Part shown: positions 41,028 through 49,592 of the stretch, in pieces
Layout: each line of letters opens with the position of its first letter
How positions within the stretch are numbered: the first letter of the stretch is position 1
Assembly (NCBI RefSeq): GCF_016598475.1
Contig: NZ_JAEMUX010000037.1
Span: 1 to 64,000, forward strand
From: Streptomyces adelaidensis
GTDB taxonomy: Bacteria > Actinomycetota > Actinomycetes > Streptomycetales > Streptomycetaceae
Reading direction: 5' to 3'
DNA length: 64,000 nucleotides
Made by a program: the position numbers and the translations under genes
Notes under the pieces: model-generated
The model's input: only the letters and a program-made list of their open reading frames with translations
What the model was told of the DNA's origin: nothing
Database searches by the model: none

Positions 41028-42056
41028 GTGAACCGAGAATCCGACGGCAGGATCGTGATCACTGGCGCCACCGGCAATGTGGGGACGAGTCTGGTTCGGC
41101 TGCTCGCGGAGGACCCGCAGGTCGGCCGGATACGGGGGCTGGCCCGGCGGGTTCCCGACTGGACGCCGGCGAAGACCGAGTGGACGGCCGTGGACGTGGG
41201 GGACGAGGAGGCCGATCTGGTCAAGGAGTTCGAAGGGGCACGCGCGGTCGTCCATCTCGCCTGGGCGTTCCAGCCGACACACGATCCGGCCGTGACCTGG
41301 CGGACCAATGTGCTGGGCGGCATGCGTGTCTTCGAGGCGGTGGCGGCGGCGAAGGTCCCGACGCTGGTGCACACCTCGTCGGTCGGCGCCTACTCGCCGG
41401 GGCCGAAGGGACGCGCGGTCGACGAGTCGTGGCCGACGCACGGGTGGCCCGATGCCGCGTACTGCCGGGAGAAGGCGTATCTGGAGCGCGCGCTGGACTC
41501 CTTCGAGCACGAGCACCCCGGGGTCCGGGTGGTGCGGATGCGGCCCGCGTTCCTGTTCAAGCGGGAGTCCGCGAGCGAGCAGCGGCGTATCTTCGGCGGG
41601 CGCTTCCTGCCGGGGCCGCTGGCCCGGCCCGAGCTGCTGCCGTTCCTGCCCGACATCCCCGGGCTGAAGGTGCAGGCCCTGCACACCGACGACGCCGCCG
41701 AGGCGTACCGGCTGGCGCTGCACACCGACGCGCACGGCGCCTTCAACCTCGCGGCCGAGCCGCCGGTGGACGCCGCGCTGCTCAGCGAGGTGATGGGGTC
41801 CCGTGCGGTGCGGCTGCCCCGGGTCGCGGCCCGCTCCGCGGTCGCCGCCGCGTGGAACCTCCGGCTGCTGCCCGCCTCACCGCACCTCTTCGACGCCGTG
41901 CTGCGGCTGCCGCTGATGGACTGCACCAAGGCCCGCGCCGAACTGGGCTGGCGGCCCGAGCGCACGTCGGTGGAGGTGCTGGAGGAGTTCCTGTCGGGGA
42001 TGCGGCAGGGGGCCGGGGAGGAGACCGAGCCGCTTCGGGGGCGGAAGGTCGGCTGA
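41028..42056 (+). CDS. NAD-dependent epimerase/dehydratase
   Basis: 342 aa from GTG 41028 (GAGAGGAG upstream). Extended SDR: nucleotide-binding ITGATGNVGTSLV, LAWAFQPTHDP, VLVHTSSVG-like segment (TLVHTSSVGAYSPGP) and catalytic YCREK (YxxxK). The C-terminal half includes LHTDDAAEAYRLAL and a final LGWRPERTSVEVL. The substrate may be a nucleotide-sugar or a small carbonyl compound. A 14-bp terminator hairpin follows at 42089-42122. Confidence 0.92.
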   Translation: MNRESDGRIVITGATGNVGTSLVRLLAEDPQVGRIRGLARRVPDWTPAKTEWTAVDVGDEEADLVKEFEGARAVVHLAWAFQPTHDPAVTWRTNVLGGMRVFEAVAAAKVPTLVHTSSVGAYSPGPKGRAVDESWPTHGWPDAAYCREKAYLERALDSFEHEHPGVRVVRMRPAFLFKRESASEQRRIFGGRFLPGPLARPELLPFLPDIPGLKVQALHTDDAAEAYRLALHTDAHGAFNLAAEPPVDAALLSEVMGSRAVRLPRVAARSAVAAAWNLRLLPASPHLFDAVLRLPLMDCTKARAELGWRPERTSVEVLEEFLSGMRQGAGEETEPLRGRKVG

Positions 42057-42088
42057 GCCGAACCGGCCGGGCGACTACATGTACATGA

Positions 42089-42122
42089 CGGTGCCTCCCC
42101 GGGTCCCACCGGGGAGGCACCG
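42089..42122. terminator. Strong convergent terminator hairpin
   Basis: Perfect 14-bp stem CGGTGCCTCCCCGG (42089-42102)/CCGGGGAGGCACCG (42109-42122), 6-nt loop, between the epimerase gene (+) and the small acidic gene (-). Likely serves both directions. Confidence 0.8.
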
Positions 42123-42187
42123 AGCTTCGGAGGGGCGGCGAGGTGAGGGTGGCCAGGGTCGAGCGTGATGGTGGCCAGGGTCAGCGG

Positions 42188-42472
42188 TCAGCCGGACGAC
42201 TCGTCGGGCACCGGCTGCTCGGGATTGACGGGGGCCGACTGGGGCACGCCCCGCCGACCGGTGCCCGCCTCGTCCGTGTCGGGCACATCGGTCGCCTCGG
42301 CCGCCCGTTCGTCGTCCCGGTCGCGGTCCGGTTCGTCGTTCTCCTCGTCGTCGGTGGCGCGCGCCGGAGCCACCTCCCACGGGTCCTCACCCGTGTTCGC
42401 CTGTTGGTCGGGCAGGTCCCTCGGTACGGGGTCGCCGTGCTCGCCGGGACCCTCCAGCCGGTGATCGGTCAC
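42188..42472 (-). CDS. Small acidic, probably disordered hypothetical protein
   Basis: 94 aa from GTG 42472, chosen because GGAAGGAG lies 7 nt before it. Composition is dominated by Asp, Glu, Pro and Arg (DDEENDEPDRDRDDERAAEA) with no hydrophobic core, so intrinsically disordered. Proteins of this type (VTDHRLEGPGEHGDPVP...) recur in Streptomyces. Function unknown. Confidence 0.6.
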   Translation of the reverse strand: MTDHRLEGPGEHGDPVPRDLPDQQANTGEDPWEVAPARATDDEENDEPDRDRDDERAAEATDVPDTDEAGTGRRGVPQSAPVNPEQPVPDESSG

Positions 42473-42554
42473 GGCGTGCTCCTTCCTGTCGTGCACCGGG
42501 CGCGGGTACCTCGGTCTGATCGACTCAAACCAGGTGTCCCGTCCAGGTACTCCG

Positions 42555-43535
42555 TCAGGAGAGATCGCCCAGCTCGTCCAGGGCCGCCGTCAGCCGCGGC
42601 GCCACCGTCTCCCGCCGCCACGCGACGTGCCCGTCGTCCAGGCCGCGCGGCACCGTCTCGACCAGCATGATCAGGTAGAGGTAGCTGCGGTAGAGGGCAT
42701 AGCGCCGACGGACCGACGGGGTGAATTCCAGTTCCCCGCCCGCCGCTTGATAGCCCCTCAGGAAGTCGGCGTCCTGCTGGATGTCGCCCAGCAGCGCCAA
42801 CGAGACGAAGTCCGCGACGGGATCGCCCCAGAACATGCGCTCGCCGTCGATCAGACCGCCGACCCGGGGCGACTCCCCCGCCTCCGCCTCGACGAGGATG
42901 TTGCCCGGCCACAGATCGAAGTGGACCAGACGCGGGACAGTCACCTCGTCGAGGGCGTCGTACGCGGACTTCGCCGTACGGGCCACCTCCTCCACGGAGC
43001 GGGGCAGCCAGGCCCGGTAGCGGCGGGCGTCGGCGAGGACACCGTCGTACATGGCGGTGAAGGCGGTGCGCCAGTCGGCGGTGAGGGGGCCGAACGTGCC
43101 GGACGGGTAGCCGAAGCCGGGGCCGGTCACCTGGTGGAGCCGGGCCACCAGGCCGCCCAACTCCCGGCGCAGCGAGGCCTCCTGGCCGGGCCCCTGCCCG
43201 TCCCATCCGCCGCCCGGGCAGAAGGTGAGCAGCAGAAGGCGGCCCGTCGGCGCGGTGTCGTCGAGGACGACTCCGGCCACCTGTGGCGCGGGGACGCCGA
43301 CGGTCGCGGCGGCCCGGCAGAACTCGGCCTCGGCGCCGAGGAGTTCACTCTCGTAGGCCAGGCCGGGCGTGGTGGACGGCGGGGGGATCTTGAGGACGAG
43401 CCGGGTGCCGTCGGTGAGGCGCAGTTCCTCGACCGCGTTGTACGTGCCGCCGGCGAGCGGCAGCCGCTCGGCCAGACTCTCGGGCGGCAACCCCGCCGCC
43501 ACGAGGGCGAGCCGCGCCCGCTCCCAGTCGTCCAT
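42555..43535 (-). CDS. Aminoglycoside-phosphotransferase-fold kinase
   Basis: 326 aa from ATG 43535 (GAGGGGGACGGG upstream). APH/choline-kinase-like: N-lobe GGTYNAVEELRLTDGTRLVLKI with the ATP-binding Lys, catalytic loop LVHFDLWPGNILV (HxDxxxxN), and the metal-binding Asp in GGLIDGERMFWGDP. It would phosphorylate a small hydroxylated compound such as an aminoglycoside, macrolide, choline or homoserine; resistance is possible but not implied. The genes around it do not define a pathway. Confidence 0.9.
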   Translation of the reverse strand: MDDWERARLALVAAGLPPESLAERLPLAGGTYNAVEELRLTDGTRLVLKIPPPSTTPGLAYESELLGAEAEFCRAAATVGVPAPQVAGVVLDDTAPTGRLLLLTFCPGGGWDGQGPGQEASLRRELGGLVARLHQVTGPGFGYPSGTFGPLTADWRTAFTAMYDGVLADARRYRAWLPRSVEEVARTAKSAYDALDEVTVPRLVHFDLWPGNILVEAEAGESPRVGGLIDGERMFWGDPVADFVSLALLGDIQQDADFLRGYQAAGGELEFTPSVRRRYALYRSYLYLIMLVETVPRGLDDGHVAWRRETVAPRLTAALDELGDLS

Positions 43536-43681
43536 ACCCGTCCCCCTCGTCCCGCGCGGCCGTGTGGGCCCACTCTGCCAGGTGGACCCCCACCTCGAAT
43601 ACGGCCGTGTCGGCGGAGGAGACACCCCGTCCCATGAAATCCATTGGCCTCCTTCCAGAATACTGAGTAGCTTAGCCATCT

Positions 43682-43698
43682 ACCTAGTACTCCTAGGT
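43682..43698 (+). promoter_or_regulatory. AT-rich palindrome before the FBP-domain gene
   Basis: ACCTAG, 5-nt spacer TACTC, CTAGGT, in a local AT-rich stretch (about 43655-43705) that contrasts with the surrounding DNA. It lies 34 bp before the start codon and may be an operator or promoter element. Confidence 0.4.
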
Positions 43699-43731
43699 TT
43701 TGACCATCGTGCCCCCACCGGAGGAACCACC

Positions 43732-44226
43732 ATGAAGCCGCTCACCGAGCAGGACATCCGCAGTTCGTTCGTCAACTGCTCGAAGGGCGAGGCGAAGCGG
43801 ATCTCGCTGCCGCGTGACCTGCAGCAACGTCCGTGGGACGACCTGGACTTCCTCGGCTGGCGGGACCCGGGGGCGCCCGACCGCAGCTATCTCGTCACCG
43901 AGCACGCCGGCCGGACCCTGGGGATCACCCTGCGGTTCCCCTCCGCGCAGCGTGGCTTTCTGCATCGCAGCATGTGTTCGCTGTGTCTGACGACGCATCG
44001 GGGCAGCGGCGTGTCGCTGATGACGGCCCGCAAGGCGGGGGCGGCCGGGCGGGAGGGGAACTCGGTGGGGGTGTACATGTGTGCCGACCTGGCGTGCTCG
44101 CTGTATGTGCGGGGCAGGAAGGCGCTCGACGCGGGAAGCCGGTTCGAGGAGAGTCTCACGACGGAGGAACAGATCGCCCGGACGGTGGGCAACCTGTCCG
44201 CGTTCCTGGCGAAGCTCTACGACTGA
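43732..44226 (+). CDS. FBP-domain (EF-G-binding, FusB-like) zinc protein
   Basis: 164 aa from ATG 43732 (GGAGGAA upstream). The C-terminal treble-clef zinc finger has Cys82-x2-Cys85 (RSMCSLCLTTHR) and Cys117-x4-Cys122 (VYMCADLACSLYV), the arrangement of the FBP_C domain in EF-G-binding proteins such as FusB. FusB-type proteins release stalled EF-G and give fusidic-acid resistance; the actinobacterial versions may do the same or a housekeeping job. The promoter region is unusually AT-rich, with palindrome ACCTAG-TACTC-CTAGGT at 43682-43698. Confidence 0.88.
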   Translation: MKPLTEQDIRSSFVNCSKGEAKRISLPRDLQQRPWDDLDFLGWRDPGAPDRSYLVTEHAGRTLGITLRFPSAQRGFLHRSMCSLCLTTHRGSGVSLMTARKAGAAGREGNSVGVYMCADLACSLYVRGRKALDAGSRFEESLTTEEQIARTVGNLSAFLAKLYD

Positions 44227-44269
44227 GAGGGCCGGGGGGAGTGCGGGGGCGGGGGGGCTTCACCGGGCG

Positions 44270-44809
44270 TTTCCTGGTCCCGTAGCCGTGCCGCCTCGAC
44301 CTCGTGGAGGTGGACCAGGACGTCGTAGTTCGGTGTTGTTCCACCACAGGTAGGTGTCTGGAACTCGTCGCGCATGATGCGCCGCGGGTCGGCCTCGCCG
44401 TGCACGACGTCGTCGTGCGAGGAGCAGGCCGGTGCTCCACGGGGCCTCCAGGGCGAAGGGGCAAAAAGCCCTTCTCCTCGACGAGGTGGCGGAAGACGCG
44501 GTGCTTCAGGGCGAAGAAGTCGTGCGAACCGTGCATGGCCTCGCCGAGGCCGACGACGCGTGCGTCGCCGATCATGCGGTCGAGCGGACGCAGGTCGCAG
44601 GTCGCAGGTCTGTCGCCGCCCGCTTCCACCGTGTGCAGCGGGTGCGCCGCGCGGTCGAGGGCCGCGACCACGGGGGCTATGGGGTCGTCGGTCGCCGCCG
44701 AGGTGGTGGAGCTCCCGGTCGTCGGCGCGGCCTGGGCCGGGGTTCCGGCCGCCACGACACCGAGGCGGACGAACAGGGTCAGTGCGCGTGCGGTTCGAGG
44801 CCAGTGCAT
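44270..44809 (-). pseudogene. Frameshifted, truncated erythromycin-esterase-like gene
   Basis: From ATG 44809 the frame encodes a signal peptide (ALTLFVRLGVVAAGTPAQA) and an erythromycin-esterase-like N-terminus, ARVVGLGEAMHGSHDFFALKHRVFRHLVEEKGF. It then breaks: a +1 frame reads FALEAPWSTGLLL, and a third frame reads VVHGEADPRRIMRDEFQ and later YDVLVHLHE, all in the family's normal order. At least three indels separate these pieces, and the following ~250 residues of a full-length (~400-450 aa) esterase are missing. The remaining message cannot give a working enzyme. Confidence 0.85.
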
Positions 44810-44959
44810 GATCCAAGGCTTTCGTCCGGAGCGGTCGCCCGCCATCCGGTGGACCACCGGTCCCCCGGTGGGGGTTCCCCCCACCTCCCGCGGAACCGGC
44901 GGGGGGTTAGGGTCCTCGCTCAGGAGTTCGGTGCGCGGCGTAAGGGGAACAGCCCAAGG

Positions 44960-46216
44960 ATGCGAGACGTACGTGGTGTGTGGGCCCAGGTCGGCACGTG
45001 GGTCGTGAAGTGGCGGCAGGATCCGGTGATCGTGCAGTCGGTGCGGTCGGCGGCGGCCGCCACGGTGGCCTATGTGGTGGCGCTGCAGGTCAGCTCGGAG
45101 GCGGCGCCCCTGACGGCTCCGCTGACCGCGCTCCTCGTCGTGCAGGTCACGCTCTACGCCACCCTCACCACCGGTATCCGCCGGGTGAACTCGGTGGTCG
45201 CCGGCGTCGTCATCGCCATCGGCTTCAGTGTCCTGGTGGGCCTCACCTGGTGGAGCCTCGCCCTGCTGATCCTCGCCTCGCTCGCGGTCGGGCATCTGGT
45301 GCGGGTCAGCGAGTTCGTGCCCGAGGTGGCGATCAGCGCGATGCTGGTGCTCGGCGTGACCAGGGTCGGGGACACGGCATGGGCGCGGGTCGTGGAGACG
45401 CTGATCGGCGCGGTCGTCGGCCTCGCCTTCAACTTCCTGCTCGTTCCCCCGGTGTGGGTCGAGGCGGCCGGCGACTCCATCGAGGACCTGGCCCGCCGGA
45501 TGCGGCGGCTGATGATCCGCGTCGGCGAGGAGGCCTCGGGCCGCACCCCCGTGGAGGCCGCGGAGGCCCGGCTCGACGAGGCCCGGAGGCTCGACTTCGA
45601 CATCGTCGAGGTGGACGCGGCCCTCAAGCAGGCCGAGGAGAGCCTCAAGCTCAATCCACGCGTGCGGGAGGGTCTGCTGCACCGGGTCGTGCTGCGCACC
45701 GGCCTGGACACGCTGGAGATCTGCACGGTGGTCCTGCGGGTGCTGGCCCGCACCCTCACCGATCTCGCCCGGGAGCGGGAGCCGAGCCCGCTGCTCTCCG
45801 CCCAGGTGGGGGCGGCCGTCGAAAGGCTCCTCGCCGAGATCGGTGACGCGGTGGTCAGTTTCGCGGTGCTCGTGACCACCGATGTCAGCCGCAGCGCCGA
45901 GTCCGCGGAGGCCCGGCTCGCCGCCGAGCTGTCCACGGCCACCGCGACCCGCGACAAGCTGGCCCAGCTGCTCCTCGAAGAGGTCCAGCGCGACGCCCGG
46001 CAGTGGCAGCTGCACGGTGCCGTGCTGACGGAGGTCAACCGCATCCTGGACGAGCTGGACACCGAGCACCGTTCCCAGCGGCTGCTGGAGGAGCTCGACC
46101 GCTGCACTCGCGAACAGCGCGAGCGCTCCCCCCGGCTCACGCGCCTCCGCGAGCGCGTGCACATCCCGCGCCCCCTCCGGCGGAACCGGTCCGGCCTCGG
46201 TGGACGTACTGACTGA
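44960..46216 (+). CDS. Aromatic-acid exporter (ArAE/FUSC-like) membrane protein
   Basis: 418 aa from ATG 44960. An N-terminal membrane domain with ~5-6 helices (VRSAAAATVAYVVALQVS, TAPLTALLVVQVTLYATLTTGI, VNSVVAGVVIAIGFSVLVGLTWW, LALLILASLAVGHLVRV, VVETLIGAVVGLAFNFLLVPP) is followed by a long cytosolic helical domain rich in Leu/Glu/Arg heptads (~170-400). This matches the FUSC/ArAE family, exporters of aromatic carboxylic acids. The basic tail is Pro/Arg rich. The next gene starts 35 bp downstream on the same strand and is probably cotranscribed. Confidence 0.88.
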   Translation: MRDVRGVWAQVGTWVVKWRQDPVIVQSVRSAAAATVAYVVALQVSSEAAPLTAPLTALLVVQVTLYATLTTGIRRVNSVVAGVVIAIGFSVLVGLTWWSLALLILASLAVGHLVRVSEFVPEVAISAMLVLGVTRVGDTAWARVVETLIGAVVGLAFNFLLVPPVWVEAAGDSIEDLARRMRRLMIRVGEEASGRTPVEAAEARLDEARRLDFDIVEVDAALKQAEESLKLNPRVREGLLHRVVLRTGLDTLEICTVVLRVLARTLTDLAREREPSPLLSAQVGAAVERLLAEIGDAVVSFAVLVTTDVSRSAESAEARLAAELSTATATRDKLAQLLLEEVQRDARQWQLHGAVLTEVNRILDELDTEHRSQRLLEELDRCTREQRERSPRLTRLRERVHIPRPLRRNRSGLGGRTD

Positions 46217-46251
46217 CAAGGCACAACGCGATATCGAGGGGAGCGTACGGA

Positions 46252-47403
46252 ATGGCCGAAGGCGCCGTGCGGATCGACGGGACCACACTCCATCTGCCGG
46301 GTGGTGTGCAGGTGCGCTTCAAGCGCACCCTGCGCCTGCCCGAGTCGGGCACGCACCAACTCCCGCCGGGTCTGGGCGACTTCCCGATCCGCCGGGTCGA
46401 GGACTACCCGAACACCGCTCCGGAGGAGATGCGGGCGCGTGGCGGTGTGATGCTTCCCGTGTATCTGCGTGAGGCGATGTGGCTGCACTTCGGCGGCAGC
46501 AGGGAACCGGCCGCGCTCCAGGTCGGCGTCGGCAAGGTGTGCGCGGTGTCGGGCAAGCCGTGGAGCGGCACGCTCATCCGTGACCCCCAGAACTATGTCG
46601 TGCTCCCGCGTCAGCCGTGGCTCGACGGCATCAACTCCGGCAAAGGCACGGTCCGCCAGTTCGTGGCCGTCCCGCTCGGGCTGGGTGCCACGGTCGAGGG
46701 CCAGGTCACCGGCGAGGAGGTGTTCGGCGGGGTCCAGTTGCAGTCGTTCCCGCTGAACGACCAGCAGCTCGCCGGGTGGCGGGCGAACGAGCGGGCGCGC
46801 GTCGAGCGGGAGCGGAAGATGGGCCCGGTCGGTGGGTACGGCGGCTACGGCGGCCCGGTCCCGGTGCCGCCGGGTGCGGCACCGATGCCGCCCCCGTCGA
46901 GCGGCGCGCCGATGCCTCCGGCGCCGGGCGGCGGGCCGATGCCGCAGGGTGCCGCGTACCCCATGGCGGCGCCGGGCGCGGCCCCGGCGGCTCGCGCTGC
47001 CGCGGCCCCGCCCCGGGCGCCCGCCGCGATGGGGCTCGGTGTCGGCGGCTCGATGCGCCAGGAGGTCTACAAGGACAACTGGCCGCGCGGCAGCTGGGCC
47101 GAGCAGCCGGCCGGCCGGATCTTCGTGCATCTCGTCACGCCGCCGGAGTGGCGCCGGATCACCGGCGAGGCCCCGCCGCCGTCGCCGGTGGACCGCGCGG
47201 CCTACACGCGGGCAGGGCTCCCCTGGTTCGACTACTACGACCAGGATGCCCAGGATCTCGGCCCGGCCGACGCCCTCGGCACGGTGAAGCCGGTCGGCGA
47301 CTGGCTCGGCGACGACCTCGACCCGTGGCAGCAGCCGGCCCCCGGCCAGGTCAAGCCGCTCGGTGACGCACCGGGCCGGCCGATCCAGGACGGCGACTGG
47401 TAG
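46252..47403 (+). CDS. Unrecognised two-part protein after the ArAE-like gene
   Basis: 383 aa from ATG 46252 (GGGGAG upstream). Residues ~1-190 form a globular domain with motifs YLREAMWLHFGG, VGVGKVCAVSGKPW, QNYVVLPRQPWLDGINSGKG and TVRQFVAVPLGLGATVEGQVTG. A Pro/Gly/Ala-rich linker (~200-280, with YGGYGG repeats) leads to a C-terminal part (VYKDNWPRGSWAEQPAGRIFVHLVTPPEWRRITGEAPPP) rich in Trp, Asp and Pro. No signal peptide or membrane helix. I do not recognise the family. Position suggests a partner of the exporter. An intrinsic terminator follows at 47418-47464. Confidence 0.8.
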   Translation: MAEGAVRIDGTTLHLPGGVQVRFKRTLRLPESGTHQLPPGLGDFPIRRVEDYPNTAPEEMRARGGVMLPVYLREAMWLHFGGSREPAALQVGVGKVCAVSGKPWSGTLIRDPQNYVVLPRQPWLDGINSGKGTVRQFVAVPLGLGATVEGQVTGEEVFGGVQLQSFPLNDQQLAGWRANERARVERERKMGPVGGYGGYGGPVPVPPGAAPMPPPSSGAPMPPAPGGGPMPQGAAYPMAAPGAAPAARAAAAPPRAPAAMGLGVGGSMRQEVYKDNWPRGSWAEQPAGRIFVHLVTPPEWRRITGEAPPPSPVDRAAYTRAGLPWFDYYDQDAQDLGPADALGTVKPVGDWLGDDLDPWQQPAPGQVKPLGDAPGRPIQDGDW

Positions 47404-47417
47404 CCGCCCCAGGATCC

Positions 47418-47464
47418 CGGCGGCGGGCGTTGCATGGCGCGCGACGTCCGCCGCCGTGTTTTGC
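47418..47464 (+). terminator. Intrinsic terminator after the unrecognised gene
   Basis: Stem CGGCGGCGGGCGT (47418-47430)/ACGTCCGCCGCCG (47444-47456) with one G-U pair and a 13-nt loop, followed by TGTTTT. It closes the exporter/unknown-protein operon. Confidence 0.75.
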
Positions 47465-47527
47465 GCCGAGCCGCTCGTACCCGTCAAGGTGAGTGAGGCC
47501 GAGACGAGCGACACCCGAGGTGCACGA

Positions 47528-48793
47528 ATGACGAATGAGGCGGCAGGGGACCGAGGCGGCTGGAGCAGGCGCCGTGTCCTGGGGATGCTGGCGGCGACGG
47601 CCGTACCGGCGTCCCTGGTGGGCTGCTCCGACTCCGAGCAGGCGGCCGGGCCCGCCTCGTCCTCCCCCGCGCGGAACGCCTCGACCCCGACGGCACCGTC
47701 ACAGGAGGCTGAGGCGGGGGCGGACACAGGGGCCGAGTCGGCCTCGCCCTCCCCCGCTCCCACCGGCCCCCAGCCGCTCTTCCTCGGCACCTACACATCG
47801 GCCGAGGGCGGCGGCACCGGCATCGGCGTGGCCACGTACGACGCCCGGAGTGGCGGGATCACGGGCAAGGGGACGATCACCGGCGTCGGCGACCCGTCGT
47901 ACCTCGCCGTGCACCCGGACGGCCGGACGCTGTACGCCGTGAACGAGCGCACGGAGGGCGGGGTGACCGCCGTACGGCTGTCCGACCGGAAGGTCCTCGG
48001 CACCCGGAGCACCGGCGGGGAGGCGCCCTGCCATCTGTCCGTGCATCCGAGCGGACGGTGGCTGCTGAGCACGAACTACGGAACGGGCAGCGTCGCCGTG
48101 CACCCCGTCGAGGAGTCGGGTGCGCTGGGCGAGCGCACGGATCTGGTCGTGCACCGCAGCCCGGCGCCGGGCCCGGGCCAGGAGGGACCGCACGCGCACC
48201 AGATCGTCACGAGCCCCGACGGCGGGCATGTCCTCGCCGTCGACCTGGGCAACGACACGGTGTACACCTACCGTCTGGACGAGTCCCGGGGCACGCTCGC
48301 CGAGGTCTCCCGGGCGCGGACCCGGTCGGGCGCGGGACCCCGGCAGCTCACCTTCCATCCCGGCGGCCGGTACGCCTATCTCGCGAACGAGACCGACAAC
48401 ACGGTCGTGGTCTGCGCCTACGACCCCGGCAGCGGGCGGCTCACGCCGGGCGACCCGCAGTCCACCGGCACGGGCTCGGGCACGAACTATCCGGCGCAGC
48501 TGGTGGTGACGCCGAACGGCTCGTACGCGTATCTCGCCAACCGGGGGCACGACAGCCTGACGCGCTACGCGGTCGAGGCCGACGGCGCCCGGCTGAAGCT
48601 GCTGGACACCGTGCCGGTCGGCGGGGACTTCCCGCGCCAGATCGCCCTCTCGCCGGACGGCAGCCTGCTGTTCGCCTCCCTTCAGCGGTCGAGCGCGGTC
48701 AGCGTCTTCCGGGTCGACGCCGAGGCCGGTGGACTGCGGCTCGCGGGCGAGCCGTTCGCGTCACCCGTCGCCGTCTGTGCGCTGCCGCTGTAG
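47528..48793 (+). CDS. Tat-exported lactonase-family beta-propeller
   Basis: 421 aa from ATG 47528 (GAGG upstream). The N-terminus has a twin-arginine motif and lipobox (SRRRVLGMLAATAVPASLVGCS), so it is a lipoprotein exported folded. A Ser/Ala/Pro linker precedes a seven-bladed beta-propeller of the 6-phosphogluconolactonase/YbhE type: PLFLGTYTSAEGGGTGIGV, PSYLAVHPDGRTLYAVNE, PCHLSVHPSGRWLLSTNYG, GPHAHQIVTSPDGGHVLAVDLG, PRQLTFHPGGRYAYLANE. An extracellular site makes a pentose-phosphate role unlikely; it may act on extracellular lactones. The last 33 bp overlap the convergent DUF2470 gene. Confidence 0.9.
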   Translation: MTNEAAGDRGGWSRRRVLGMLAATAVPASLVGCSDSEQAAGPASSSPARNASTPTAPSQEAEAGADTGAESASPSPAPTGPQPLFLGTYTSAEGGGTGIGVATYDARSGGITGKGTITGVGDPSYLAVHPDGRTLYAVNERTEGGVTAVRLSDRKVLGTRSTGGEAPCHLSVHPSGRWLLSTNYGTGSVAVHPVEESGALGERTDLVVHRSPAPGPGQEGPHAHQIVTSPDGGHVLAVDLGNDTVYTYRLDESRGTLAEVSRARTRSGAGPRQLTFHPGGRYAYLANETDNTVVVCAYDPGSGRLTPGDPQSTGTGSGTNYPAQLVVTPNGSYAYLANRGHDSLTRYAVEADGARLKLLDTVPVGGDFPRQIALSPDGSLLFASLQRSSAVSVFRVDAEAGGLRLAGEPFASPVAVCALPL

Positions 48794-49486
48794 AGCTCGC
48801 GGGCAGGACGCGGTGCCGGCCTGGGAGAGCAGGCTGTGCATGCGTTCGGTGAGCTGCGCCATGGTGTCGGCGGGCTTGTGGAACGTCAGGCGTACGTCTC
48901 CGTTGCTGCGGGCCCGCTCGATGCGCAGGGTCAGACCGTGCCGGTCGACGGCGAGCGGCTGGACGCGTACGGCGCCGTGCAGGCTGTCGTGCGGAACGAG
49001 CCGGGTGAGGCGCTCCACGGCGTCGGGGTGTGCGTCCGCGAGGTGCGTCAGCAGCCCGGACTCGGCCGTGGCCAGCGGATCGGGCGCGGCGGCGGCGAAC
49101 TCGTCGAGATCGACCACGACCGCGCCGGACGGCTCGCGCAGCACGATGCGGGTGGCGTGGAACTCCAGGTCGCCATCCTTGGGCGTGAACCAACCGGCGA
49201 GCCAGAGCCGGGCCCGGATACGGTTGCGCACGGGCACCGGCGCGACATCGGCGAACTCCAGCACCGCGGACGGCTCGCCGCGCGGTGCACAGATCGCGGC
49301 GGCCACGAGCGTACTGTCCTCGGGAACGCACAGGATCACCCGGCCGTCCTCCGTGACGGTGTGCGCGCCGACGAACTCCTCGCGGCCGCCGTCGGCGGTC
49401 ACCGCGCAGGACCACGCCGCCGCGAGCACCGAGCGGGCACGCTCCGCCGCGGCGGGCGCGGCCGTCCAGCTGTGACGGTCACCCAT
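48761..49486 (-). CDS. DUF2470 protein under iron control
   Basis: 241 aa from ATG 49486 (GGGAGG upstream). An N-terminal split-barrel-like domain (~15-140) is followed by a DUF2470 helical domain (~140-230: ESGLLTHLADAHPDAVERLTRLV, then RLTFHKPADTMAQLTERMHSLL). DUF2470 occurs at the end of haem-utilisation (HugZ-like) and related pyridoxamine-oxidase-fold proteins, so a role in haem or iron metabolism is likely. An iron box 13 bp upstream of the start supports this. It overlaps the lactonase gene by 33 bp at the 3' ends. Confidence 0.88.
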   Translation of the reverse strand: MGDRHSWTAAPAAAERARSVLAAAWSCAVTADGGREEFVGAHTVTEDGRVILCVPEDSTLVAAAICAPRGEPSAVLEFADVAPVPVRNRIRARLWLAGWFTPKDGDLEFHATRIVLREPSGAVVVDLDEFAAAAPDPLATAESGLLTHLADAHPDAVERLTRLVPHDSLHGAVRVQPLAVDRHGLTLRIERARSNGDVRLTFHKPADTMAQLTERMHSLLSQAGTASCPRALQRQRTDGDG

Positions 49487-49498
49487 CCCAAACCTCCC

Positions 49499-49517
49499 TT
49501 AGGTAAGCCTTGCCTAA
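49499..49517 (-). promoter_or_regulatory. DmdR/IdeR iron box
   Basis: TTAGGTAAGCCTTGCCTAA matches the 19-bp iron-box consensus TTAGGTTAGSCTAACCTAA at 16 positions and keeps both outer arms. It lies 13-31 bp upstream of the DUF2470 start, where Fe-DmdR1 would block transcription under iron sufficiency. Confidence 0.88.
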
Positions 49518-49592
49518 CCTATCGAAGATCGGGGCGTACGCCAACCACCACCCGTCGGTCTGTGAACTTCCTGTTCGCCGCCGCGAACCGGA

